A DNA stretch of 64,000 bases from Tenacibaculum sp. MAR_2010_89 (GTDB lineage Bacteria > Bacteroidota > Bacteroidia > Flavobacteriales > Flavobacteriaceae): NCBI RefSeq assembly GCF_900105985.1, contig NZ_FNUB01000005.1:1302001-1366000 (forward strand), read 5' to 3'. A program made the translations under genes and the position numbers. Positions 25,498 through 32,781 of the stretch are shown one piece after another; position 1 is the first letter of the stretch, and each line of letters starts with the position of its first letter. Below the pieces are notes generated by a model that saw only the letters and a list, made by a program, of their open reading frames with translations, was not told the DNA's origin and ran no database searches.

Positions 25498-26439
25498 TTA
25501 TTTCCAAATATCTGTTCGATAATTTTCTTCTTCTCCTTCTAGAATTTGTAAATAACTTTTATAACGAGACCAAGATACTTCATCCTTTTCAAGAGCATCT
25601 TTTACAGCACATTTAGGTTCATTAATATGAATACAATTGTTGAATTTGCAATTTTGTTTTAATGCAAAAAACTCAGGAAAGTAGTCGCCCAATTCATCCT
25701 TATCCATATCAACTACACCAAAACCTTTTATACCAGGAGTATCAATAATTCTAGCATTAAAGCTAAGATCAAACATTTCAGCAAAAGTAGTAGTGTGTTG
25801 ACCTTGTTTGTGTTGTTCTGAAATTTCCTTAGTTTTTAAATTTAAATCTGGCTCAATAGCATTTACTAAAGTTGTTTTTCCTACTCCTGAATGACCTGCA
25901 AACATGCTAACTTTATCAAGCATTAACTCCTTTATTAGGTCAATATTTTTATTCTCTTTAGCAGACACTTCAATACATTTATAACCTATAGCTTCATATA
26001 TATCTTTTAAATATAATATTTCAGCCTTTTGATCTATTTGATAAGCATCAATTTTATTAAAAACTAAAACAACATTTATTGAGTATGCTTCAGCAGTTAC
26101 TAAAAAACGATCTATAAAAGTGGTGAAAGTAGGCGGATTGTCTATTGTGATCAACAGAAAAACTTGATCAATATTCGCAGCAATTACGTGAGTTTGTTTT
26201 GATAAGTTTACTGATTTTCTAACAATATAATTAGTTCGTTCTTTAATTTCAGAAATTACTCCAGTTTCATCATCTGTTTTAGCTTCTAAATTAAACTCAA
26301 CAATATCACCTACAGAGATAGGATTCGTACTTTTAATACCTTTCATCCTAAATTTTCCTTTAATTCTACATTTATGAAAAGTATCTTCAGACTTTACCCA
26401 ATACCAACTTCCTGTAGATTTATAAACCGTTCCAATCAT
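25498..26439 (-). CDS. rsgA: ribosome small-subunit-dependent GTPase A
   Basis: Circularly permuted GTPase that helps 30S maturation. It has 313 residues. N-terminal OB fold (about 1-65), then the permuted GTPase with G4 (V-F-N-K-I-D), G1 (A-G-H-S-G-V-G-K-T-T-L), and G3 (D-T-P-G-I-K-G-F), and a C-terminal zinc module with C-K-F-N-N-C-I-H-I-N-E-P-K-C. It heads the rsgA-dtd-tatD-tcdA gene string. Confidence 0.96.
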   Translation of the reverse strand: MIGTVYKSTGSWYWVKSEDTFHKCRIKGKFRMKGIKSTNPISVGDIVEFNLEAKTDDETGVISEIKERTNYIVRKSVNLSKQTHVIAANIDQVFLLITIDNPPTFTTFIDRFLVTAEAYSINVVLVFNKIDAYQIDQKAEILYLKDIYEAIGYKCIEVSAKENKNIDLIKELMLDKVSMFAGHSGVGKTTLVNAIEPDLNLKTKEISEQHKQGQHTTTFAEMFDLSFNARIIDTPGIKGFGVVDMDKDELGDYFPEFFALKQNCKFNNCIHINEPKCAVKDALEKDEVSWSRYKSYLQILEGEEENYRTDIWK

Positions 26440-26477
26440 ATAACAAAGATGAGAATAAAAAATGAATGTAAATAGAG

Positions 26478-27233
26478 TTATTTTTGCATCAAATCACCTA
26501 CTTTTTTAGCAATTGAGCCTCGTTCGCCAACTCTAACAATCATAAATATAATTTGCGGAATTACCCCAGGGTTTATAATTATAGATGCTTTTTGTGCAAC
26601 TTTTTCATCTCTTTCTTTAATTGATTGTAATTTATCTTTTTCTGGAGTAGAGGAAAGCTTTACTGCAAAATTCCAAGCACCATCTCTAGCTAATTTCATG
26701 CTAAAATCAATTAAAAAGCTGTCAATTTTATGAGTAAACTTTAGTATTTTTTTTAAAAAGGGCCAAATTGTACTTAAGTCTTGTTCTACTTCGTTTACTA
26801 AAGAAGATAAAATTACGTTTATTTTATTGAAATCACCTTTAAGATTATCTATTGGTTGGTCTTCAGAAACTTGAGCTGCGGCAATACCTAAATCTAAATT
26901 TATATGCGCATTCATTCCTATTAGTAAATGTTGTAAAACAATAGGCCAGTATTTTGTAGAGATGCTAAATGCTTTTTCCCATGATGCACTTATTGGTTTG
27001 TTTTCTTTGTAATCATAATACGCCGTGATGTATCTTTTAGCAAAAATGACATCTAATTTTTCCATTCGTTTTCCATCTTCGAAGAAATTTTCAGAAATAC
27101 CTTGTTTAACTTTTTTAGTTACTTTAAGGTAGAGAGCAGCAAAATAGCCTAAAGTACTTTCATTTTTAATAGCATCTTCAATGATATTTTGTAATGTTTC
27201 AATTACATCATCTATAGTTTCAATTGGTGGCAT
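26478..27233 (-). CDS. DUF5995 family protein
   Basis: 251-residue cytosolic protein of unknown biochemical role. The recognisable family signature is the histidine/Asn-rich segment L-Q-H-L-L-I-G-M-N-A-H-I-N-L-D-L-G near the middle. The family has no signal peptide here and looks mostly alpha-helical. It lies downstream of, and is separated by a terminator from, the aromatic operon. Confidence 0.8.
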   Translation of the reverse strand: MPPIETIDDVIETLQNIIEDAIKNESTLGYFAALYLKVTKKVKQGISENFFEDGKRMEKLDVIFAKRYITAYYDYKENKPISASWEKAFSISTKYWPIVLQHLLIGMNAHINLDLGIAAAQVSEDQPIDNLKGDFNKINVILSSLVNEVEQDLSTIWPFLKKILKFTHKIDSFLIDFSMKLARDGAWNFAVKLSSTPEKDKLQSIKERDEKVAQKASIIINPGVIPQIIFMIVRVGERGSIAKKVGDLMQK

Positions 27234-27280
27234 TTTAATATAAGTTTGGTTGTGTTGAAATTACAAAAAAAACACAAATA

Positions 27281-27307
27281 AAAAGGTTGCCTTTTGGGCA
27301 ACCTTAT
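27281..27307 (-). terminator. terminator of the aromatic amino-acid operon
   Basis: AAGGTTGCC / GGCAACCTT stem with a 5-nt loop, then a T-rich run on the minus strand, 29 bp after the DAHP synthase/chorismate mutase stop. Confidence 0.88.
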
Positions 27308-27333
27308 AGCATTTATTAACATTAAAATAGATG

Positions 27334-28416
27334 TTATCCTTTAATGATTTTTTCTTGATGATTTATACTCTCTTGGTGAATTGCTTTAAACATTTTTAAA
27401 ACAAACTCTTCACTCAATCCTCTTCGTTCTCCTTCTAAAATCATATTTCCTAGAATTTCATTCCATCGCTTAGATTGAAGGACAGCTACATTCTTTTCTT
27501 TTTTTAGTTCCCCAATTTTGTCAGCAATTGTCATTCTTTTTCCAAGCATGTCAATCAATTGATTATCGGTAATATTTATTTGAGCTCTTAGGTTATCAAG
27601 AGACTCTCTATAGGTTTGATCGGTAGTTGTTTCTTTTCTAACACGTAAGTCGATCATCATTTGCTTTAAAGTATCTGGTGTTACCTGTTGGGCGGCATCA
27701 CTCCATGCATTGTCTGGATCAATATGAGTTTCTATCATTAAACCATCAAAATTTAAATCTAAAGCAGTTTGTGAAACATCAAAAACCATATCTCTTTTTC
27801 CTGTAATATGAGAAGGATCGCAAATTAAAGGTAAATCAGGAAATCTGTTTTGAAATTCAATAGCTAATTGCCATTCTGGAATGTTTCTATATTTCGACTT
27901 TTCATAGGTAGAAAAACCTCTATGTATAGCTCCTAGGTTTTTAATTCCTGCTGAGTATAAACGTTCTATTCCACCTAGCCATAAAGCTAAATCTGGATTA
28001 ACAGGGTTTTTTACTAAAACTATTTTATCGGTACCTTGAAGAGCATCAGCAATTTCTTGCATAATAAACGGACTAACTGTAGAACGGGCACCAATCCAAA
28101 GCAAATCAATATCGTGTTCTAAGGCTAGTTTTACGTGAGCAGCATTCGCTACTTCAGTACAGGTTTTCATTCCTGTTTCTTCTTTTACTTTTTGTAACCA
28201 CTTTAAACCTAAAGCGCCAACACCTTCAAAATTACCAGGTCTTGTTCTTGGTTTCCAGATTCCAGCACGGTAATAGTTTACATCAGAATCTTTTAATTCA
28301 TGTGCAATTTTTAAAACCTGATCTTCGGTTTCTGCACTACAAGGCCCTGCTATTACTAGTGGATGAGCAAGATTCATATCATCCAACCATGTTTTTAATT
28401 CTTTTGTATTTTCCAT
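27334..28416 (-). CDS. bifunctional 3-deoxy-7-phosphoheptulonate synthase / chorismate mutase
   Basis: Fusion of the first shikimate enzyme with chorismate mutase. It has 360 residues. The N-terminal part (about 1-260) is an AroA-beta/KDO8P-type DAHP synthase (V-I-A-G-P-C-S-A-E-T, Y-R-A-G-I-W-K-P-R-T-R-P, D-P-S-H-I-T-G-K-R). The C-terminal part (about 272-355) is an AroQ mutase (L-R-A-Q-I-N-I-T-D-N-Q-L-I-D-M-L-G-K-R, then A-V-L-Q-S-K-R-W). Last gene of the four-gene operon, 20 bp after tyrA. The mutase domain is on the C-terminal side, where it may serve as an allosteric chorismate/prephenate sensor. Confidence 0.95.
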   Translation of the reverse strand: MENTKELKTWLDDMNLAHPLVIAGPCSAETEDQVLKIAHELKDSDVNYYRAGIWKPRTRPGNFEGVGALGLKWLQKVKEETGMKTCTEVANAAHVKLALEHDIDLLWIGARSTVSPFIMQEIADALQGTDKIVLVKNPVNPDLALWLGGIERLYSAGIKNLGAIHRGFSTYEKSKYRNIPEWQLAIEFQNRFPDLPLICDPSHITGKRDMVFDVSQTALDLNFDGLMIETHIDPDNAWSDAAQQVTPDTLKQMMIDLRVRKETTTDQTYRESLDNLRAQINITDNQLIDMLGKRMTIADKIGELKKEKNVAVLQSKRWNEILGNMILEGERRGLSEEFVLKMFKAIHQESINHQEKIIKG

Positions 28417-28436
28417 TTTACTTGTTGTTGTGGCTT

Positions 28437-29285
28437 TTAGTTTATGCCGTTTAAAATTTGTTTTATATGATTTGTACTTTCCATTTCTTGATAAATTTCT
28501 GCAAAATTATCTTGAAGCATGAGTTCTTTAAACTGTTGTAAGTTTTGAATATATTCTTCCAATGTTTCTATAACATTAGTCTTGTTTTGCTCAAAAATAG
28601 GAGCCCACATTGCAGGTGAACTTTTAGCTAAACGTACAGTTGAAGCAAAACCACTCCCTGCCATATCAAAAATATCACGCTCATTTTTTTCTTTTTCAAT
28701 TACTGTTTTTCCAAGCATGAAAGAACTTATGTGTGATAAATGAGAAACATAAGCAATGTGTTTATCATGTGATTTAGGATCCATATAACGAATACGCATT
28801 CCAATTTTTGAGAAAATATCTAATGCTTTTTCTTGTAGCTTAAAAGCTGTTTTTTCTACTTCACAAATAATGTTTGTTTTGCCTCTGTATAGGTTTTTAA
28901 GAGCCGCCTTCGGTCCAGAAAATTCAGTTCCTGCTATTGGATGGGTAGCTAAAAAGTTTCTTCTTTTTGGGTGGTTTTTTATGATTTCACAAACGTCTTC
29001 CTTAGTAGAGCCTACATCCATAACTAATGTGTTGTCAGAAATTTCATCTAACACTTTTGGGGTTAATTTAAGAGAAGCATCTACTGGTACAGAAATAATA
29101 ACAATATCTGCATTATTTAAGTCGCTAAACGCAGCTTTCTGTTGAATAATTCCAATTTCCAAGGCTTGATTAAGATGCTCTTCATTTGTGTCTATTCCGT
29201 AAATAATCACTTCATTAAATTCATGTTGAATATCTAGTGCTAAACTTCCACCTATTAATCCTAATCCTATTACAAATACGTTCAT
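28437..29285 (-). CDS. tyrA: prephenate dehydrogenase
   Basis: NAD-dependent oxidation of prephenate to 4-hydroxyphenylpyruvate for tyrosine. It has 282 residues, with the Rossmann nucleotide site V-I-G-L-G-L-I-G-G-S-L-A, T-H-P-I-A-G-T-E-F-S-G-P, and H-I-A-Y-V-S-H-L-S-H-I-S-S of the substrate site. It has no fused chorismate mutase or ACT domain, so regulation may sit at expression or on the other enzymes. It is 1 nt after the aminotransferase stop and part of the operon. Confidence 0.95.
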   Translation of the reverse strand: MNVFVIGLGLIGGSLALDIQHEFNEVIIYGIDTNEEHLNQALEIGIIQQKAAFSDLNNADIVIISVPVDASLKLTPKVLDEISDNTLVMDVGSTKEDVCEIIKNHPKRRNFLATHPIAGTEFSGPKAALKNLYRGKTNIICEVEKTAFKLQEKALDIFSKIGMRIRYMDPKSHDKHIAYVSHLSHISSFMLGKTVIEKEKNERDIFDMAGSGFASTVRLAKSSPAMWAPIFEQNKTNVIETLEEYIQNLQQFKELMLQDNFAEIYQEMESTNHIKQILNGIN

Positions 29286-29286
29286 T

Positions 29287-30429
29287 CTAAAATCGAGTTA
29301 TTGCTTCTTTAATCTTTTCTTCGGGTACACATAATGAAAATCGAATGTATCCTTCACCTTGGCTTCCAAAAATTGTTCCTGGGGCAACAAATATGTGTTT
29401 GTTATGTAATAAATCGTCAACTACTTTTTCCGATTCTTGGCCTTCAGGTAATTTAGCCCAAACAAACATTCCTGAAGTATTTTTGTTATAAGTACAGCCT
29501 AATGTGTCAGCTATTTTGAAAATTAATTGTTGTCTTGATTGGTATATTTTATTTTGTTCCTTAAACCATCTATCGTCAAGTTCTAGTGCTTTTATAGCTC
29601 CTTTTTGAATACCATAAAACATACCAGAATCCATTTGAGTTTTTACTTTTAAAACTTCGTTTAAAAAATGTTGATTACCAATTAATTTACCAACTCTCCA
29701 ACCTGCCATGTTGTATGATTTACTTAAGGAGTTTAACTCAAGTGCTATATCTTTAGCTCCTTCAACTTGCAAAATACTTTTTGGAGTATCGTTTAATATG
29801 AAGCTATATGGATTATCATTTACAATTATGATATGGTGTTTTTTTCCGAATTCAATTAATTGTTGATAGGTTTCTTTTAAGGCTTTTGTACCTGTTGGCA
29901 TATGAGGGTAATTTACCCACATTAATTTTACGTTTGTTAAATCAAGTTTTTCTAACTCATTAAAGTTAGGTTGCCAATTGTTAGTAGCGTCTAATTCGTA
30001 AAAAACCGATTTAGCTCCTACTAGGTTGGTCACTGAACTATAAGTAGGGTAACCAGGGTTTGGAATTAAAACATGATCACCTTCATTTAAAAAAGCTAAT
30101 GAAATATGCATAATCCCTTCTTTACTTCCCATTAAAGGAAGAATTTCGTTGTCAGGGTTTATAATAACATTATACTTAGCCTTGTAAAAATTGGCAACAG
30201 CATTTCTAAATTCAGGTAAGCCCTGGTAACTTTGGTATTTATGAGCACCTACATCTGTTAAGCTATCTTGAATAGCTTTTATTACAGTAGAAGGTGGTTG
30301 TAAATCTGGGCTACCGATTCCCATATTTATTATTGGCTTTCCTTCAGAGGCTAATTGCCTTACTTCTTTTAATTTTTTTGAGAAGTAGTATTCTTGTACG
30401 GTTTCTAGTCTTTTTGCTGATTGAATCAT
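29287..30429 (-). CDS. class I/II aminotransferase (aromatic pathway)
   Basis: PLP-dependent fold-type I aminotransferase, 380 residues. Evidence: N-M-G-I-G-S-P-D-L, P-N-P-G-Y-P-T-Y, V-N-Y-P-H-M-P-T-G, and the PLP lysine in S-L-S-K-S-Y-N-M-A-G-W-R-V-G. Its place between prephenate dehydratase (4-nt overlap) and prephenate dehydrogenase suggests it transaminates phenylpyruvate and 4-hydroxyphenylpyruvate, or prephenate. Substrate choice is inferred from context, not sequence. Confidence 0.9.
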   Translation of the reverse strand: MIQSAKRLETVQEYYFSKKLKEVRQLASEGKPIINMGIGSPDLQPPSTVIKAIQDSLTDVGAHKYQSYQGLPEFRNAVANFYKAKYNVIINPDNEILPLMGSKEGIMHISLAFLNEGDHVLIPNPGYPTYSSVTNLVGAKSVFYELDATNNWQPNFNELEKLDLTNVKLMWVNYPHMPTGTKALKETYQQLIEFGKKHHIIIVNDNPYSFILNDTPKSILQVEGAKDIALELNSLSKSYNMAGWRVGKLIGNQHFLNEVLKVKTQMDSGMFYGIQKGAIKALELDDRWFKEQNKIYQSRQQLIFKIADTLGCTYNKNTSGMFVWAKLPEGQESEKVVDDLLHNKHIFVAPGTIFGSQGEGYIRFSLCVPEEKIKEAITRF

Positions 30430-31250
30430 TTTCTTCCGTTTTTATAAGCTCCTAAAACTTTAAATTCTTCTGCCATTATTTCTATAATTGCAATTGCTTT
30501 TTCATAATCTTTATAACTATCAAAAGTTACATCAACAAAGAATGAGTATTTCCAAGGTGATTCTATAACTGGTAATGATTGTATTTTTGTTAAATTCATT
30601 TTACAATCGCTTAATACATTTAAAATAGTTGCCAAACTTCCTCTTTTATGATCTAATTGAAACTTAAAAGAAGCTTTGTTTATTTGGTCAATACCATTGT
30701 TAGGTTTTTCTGTTTGAATAATTACAAACCTAGTTGAGTTGTCTTTCATGGTTTGTATTTCATCTTCTAAAACATCTAAACCAAAAATTTCAGCGGCTAA
30801 TTTAGGTGCAATTGCTGCAACTCCTTTTAATTGTTCTTTTGCAATACGTTTAGCAACTTCAGCTGTATCTACATCTTCAACTAATCTAATGTGCGGATGT
30901 TTTTTAAAAAACTCTTTACATTGTAATAAAGCCATTGGATGTGAGCATACTTCTTTAATTTCTTCAATTTTTTGACCAGGTAAAGCCATTAAATGATGAT
31001 GGATATTTAAGTACTCCTCTCCACTTATGTGTAAATTATTAGAGTCGATTAAAGCGTAATTAGGTATAATAGAGCCAGCAATTGTGTTCTCTATAGCCAT
31101 AACAGCTTTATCTGATGTTTTATTTAATAAGCAATCTACAAGAATATCAAAAGACAAACATTCTTCTAACTGAACATCTTTCCCGTAAAAATCGCGAGCT
31201 ACTTTATGATGATTAGAACCTTCGGCTCCTTGAATGGCTATTTTTTTCAT
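30426..31250 (-). CDS. pheA: prephenate dehydratase with ACT domain
   Basis: Converts prephenate to phenylpyruvate. It has 274 residues. Catalytic domain about 1-175 with the D-N-S-T-R-F signature; ACT domain about 190-270. In the ACT domain the classical E-S-R-P allosteric motif reads Q-S-L-P (K-I-Q-S-L-P-V-I-E-S-P-W), so Phe feedback may differ from that of enterobacterial PheA. First structural gene of the operon. Its ATG lies 8 bp after a strong terminator hairpin that belongs to a leader-peptide attenuator. Confidence 0.95.
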   Translation of the reverse strand: MKKIAIQGAEGSNHHKVARDFYGKDVQLEECLSFDILVDCLLNKTSDKAVMAIENTIAGSIIPNYALIDSNNLHISGEEYLNIHHHLMALPGQKIEEIKEVCSHPMALLQCKEFFKKHPHIRLVEDVDTAEVAKRIAKEQLKGVAAIAPKLAAEIFGLDVLEDEIQTMKDNSTRFVIIQTEKPNNGIDQINKASFKFQLDHKRGSLATILNVLSDCKMNLTKIQSLPVIESPWKYSFFVDVTFDSYKDYEKAIAIIEIMAEEFKVLGAYKNGRK

Positions 31251-31258
31251 TTTAGTGT

Positions 31259-31290
31259 AAAAAAAAAAGCCTCGATGTTATCGAGACTTT
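31259..31290 (-). terminator. attenuator terminator upstream of pheA
   Basis: Minus-strand stem AAAGTCTCGAT / ATCGAGGCTTT (11 bp with one G-U, 3-nt loop) followed by a 10-T run (31259-31268), ending 8 nt before the pheA ATG. Its 5' arm is also perfectly complementary to a 10-nt segment in the leader ORF (31328-31337), so terminator and antiterminator exclude each other. Confidence 0.9.
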
Positions 31291-31314
31291 ATGGTTATAA
31301 TATTTTTTTGTTAT

Positions 31315-31395
31315 TTAAATATATGATATAAAGTCTCTGCTCTTACTAAAATAGTAAAAGAAAAAATAGAAACCTTGCCATACGTTTTGTAACAT
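31315..31395 (-). CDS. Phe/Tyr leader peptide of the aromatic operon attenuator
   Basis: 26-codon ORF (ATG 31393-31395, TAA 31315-31317) too short for usual gene calls. Codons 9-16 (31348-31371) read Phe-Tyr-Phe-Phe-Phe-Tyr-Tyr-Phe, with a Trp at codon 6. Codons 20-23 contain GAGACTTTAT (31328-31337), the exact reverse complement of ATAAAGTCTC (31283-31292) in the terminator. This is the layout of a classic attenuation leader: stalling at Phe/Tyr codons frees the segment to pair as an antiterminator, while normal reading to the stop covers it. The products of the operon are Phe and Tyr, which matches the codons. Confidence 0.88.
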   Translation of the reverse strand: MLQNVWQGFYFFFYYFSKSRDFISYI

Positions 31396-31421
31396 TCTTT
31401 GTGTCTTTAATTTGTACGTGA

Positions 31422-31452
31422 CAAATCTTAGAAATTAATTTTACATAACCAA
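31422..31452 (-). promoter_or_regulatory. promoter of the aromatic leader
   Basis: Minus-strand TTG (31450-31452), 19-nt spacer, then TAAGATTTG (31422-31430), close to the flavobacterial -33/-7 pattern though with one extra base in the -7 box. The start of the leader ORF lies 27 nt downstream. Confidence 0.6.
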
Positions 31453-31461
31453 ACTTTTGTG

Positions 31462-31499
31462 TAAAAAAAAACCTCTTCAATAAAAATTGAAGAGGTTTT
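31462..31499 (-). terminator. terminator of the tRNA-Asp unit
   Basis: Long stem AAAACCTCTTCAAT / ATTGAAGAGGTTTT with T-run on the minus strand, directly after the 3' end of the tRNA-Asp gene. It separates tRNA transcription from the aromatic leader. Confidence 0.9.
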
Positions 31500-31500
31500 G

Positions 31501-31574
31501 CGGTCTGGACGGGACTCGAACCCGCGACCCCCTGCGTGACAGGCAGGTATTCTAACCAGCTGAACTACCAGACC
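31501..31574 (-). tRNA. tRNA-Asp (GTC)
   Basis: 74 nt on the minus strand. Acceptor GGTCTGG pairs with CCAGACC plus discriminator G; D-loop AGTTCAGCTGGTTAGAAT; anticodon arm CCTGC-CT-GTC-AC-GCAGG gives anticodon GTC; T-arm GCGGGTTCGAGTCCCGT. CCA is not encoded. A TATATTTG -7 box with TTG 19 nt further upstream precedes it. Confidence 0.97.
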
Positions 31575-31588
31575 GTTGCTTAAAGCGA

Positions 31589-31625
31589 TTGCAAATATAG
31601 AATTACTTCTGTTATTTACAAATAT
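31589..31625 (-). promoter_or_regulatory. promoter of the proximal tRNA-Asp gene
   Basis: Minus-strand TTG, 19-nt spacer and TATATTTG, a full match to the flavobacterial consensus, about 16 nt before the tRNA 5' end. Confidence 0.75.
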
Positions 31626-31664
31626 TTTATAAAGAACGTCTCTTTATGTAAGAGAAACTTTTCG

Positions 31665-31738
31665 CGGTCTGGACGGGACTCGAACCCGCGACCCCCTGCG
31701 TGACAGGCAGGTATTCTAACCAGCTGAACTACCAGACC
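31665..31738 (-). tRNA. tRNA-Asp (GTC), second copy
   Basis: Identical over its 74 nt to the copy at 31501, same strand and anticodon GTC. The 5' flank is also alike (TTGCGTTAAGCGGATGCAAATATA against TTGCTTAAAGCG-ATTGCAAATATA in + orientation, shown here in part), with its own TATATTTG box about 15 nt upstream. This looks like a tandem duplication of gene plus promoter. A clear -33 TTG is not visible for this copy. Confidence 0.97.
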
Positions 31739-31792
31739 GTTGCGTTAAGCGGATGCAAATATATAACTTTATTTTAATTAAAAAAGGAAATC

Positions 31793-32716
31793 TTATAAAA
31801 ATTTTCGACGACTAATAAGATAAGACGTAAGTATGTCATTGTAGCCTTCATGTATGTTTACAGGTATATAATCTATTTTGTATTGTAAACATTTGTTCTT
31901 TAAGTTTTTAAAAAAATCGTTTGTTAATTCTGTATACTTTTGCTGTACATTTTCTGCGTATAAATTTATTTCTTCTCCAGTTTCTACATCAATAAATTTT
32001 TTGGGTGAATTTCCAAAATTGAACGAAAATTCTAATTCTTTATCATATGTGTGAAATAAAACTACTTCATGTTTATTATGTTTTAAATGTCTAAGAGCAT
32101 CAAAAAGTTCTTCATTATCTTTAGTTGTTTGAAACATATCGGTAAATAAAAATATTAAAGATCGTCTATGAATTTTCTCTGCTATCTCGTGTAGATATTC
32201 ATAAGTATGGGTAGATGATTTTGAAGTTGAATTGATTAATGTTTCTAATTGGTTTAAAATCATCTTCCTATGGCGTTCACTTCCTTTTTCAGGTGCATAG
32301 TACTCATATTTGTCAGAATAGATACTTAAACCTACTGCATCACGTTGTTTTTTTAAGATATCCATCAAACATGCACTGGCAACTGCTGAATAACCAATCT
32401 TATTAAGGTTATTGATAGTTTGTTTTTCAATAATAGGATAGTGCATGGATGCAGAATTATCAATGATAATATGGCATCTTAAATTTGTTTCTTCTTCATA
32501 CTTCTTAGTGTATAGCTTTTCTGTTTTAGCAAAAAGTTTCCAATCTATGTGCCGAGTACTTTCACCTTTATTGTATAATTTATGCTCTGAAAATTCCACA
32601 GAAAACCCATGAAAAGGACTTTTATGCATCCCTGTAATAAAGCCTTCTACTACTTGTTTGGCGTGTAGTTCAAGGTTTTTTATTTCTGACGAAAGAGAGT
32701 TGTTTAAATCAATCAT
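31793..32716 (-). CDS. DUF58 domain-containing protein
   Basis: I start at M-I-D-L-N-N-S-L-S (ATG 32714-32716), giving 307 residues. DUF58 core with the Y-N-K-G-E-S-T-R-H-I-D-W-K-L-F-A motif and a von Willebrand A-like metal site (I-I-I-D-N-S-A-S-M). Such proteins usually sit beside MoxR ATPases and are thought to act in envelope or metal-insertion complexes. No MoxR is adjacent here, so the role stays open. It is followed on the same strand by no close partner. Confidence 0.9.
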   Translation of the reverse strand: MIDLNNSLSSEIKNLELHAKQVVEGFITGMHKSPFHGFSVEFSEHKLYNKGESTRHIDWKLFAKTEKLYTKKYEEETNLRCHIIIDNSASMHYPIIEKQTINNLNKIGYSAVASACLMDILKKQRDAVGLSIYSDKYEYYAPEKGSERHRKMILNQLETLINSTSKSSTHTYEYLHEIAEKIHRRSLIFLFTDMFQTTKDNEELFDALRHLKHNKHEVVLFHTYDKELEFSFNFGNSPKKFIDVETGEEINLYAENVQQKYTELTNDFFKNLKNKCLQYKIDYIPVNIHEGYNDILTSYLISRRKFL

Positions 32717-32732
32717 AAGTACCGAAAATAAA

Positions 32733-32763
32733 AAAAGGTTTAGCAATAGCCAAACCTTTTAGT
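32733..32763 (-). terminator. terminator of the M1 peptidase gene
   Basis: AAAAGGTTT / AAACCTTTT stem with a T-run on the minus strand, just after the peptidase stop. It closely resembles the hairpin at 35387. Confidence 0.85.
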
Positions 32764-32781
32764 TTATATCTTTTAAGTAAG

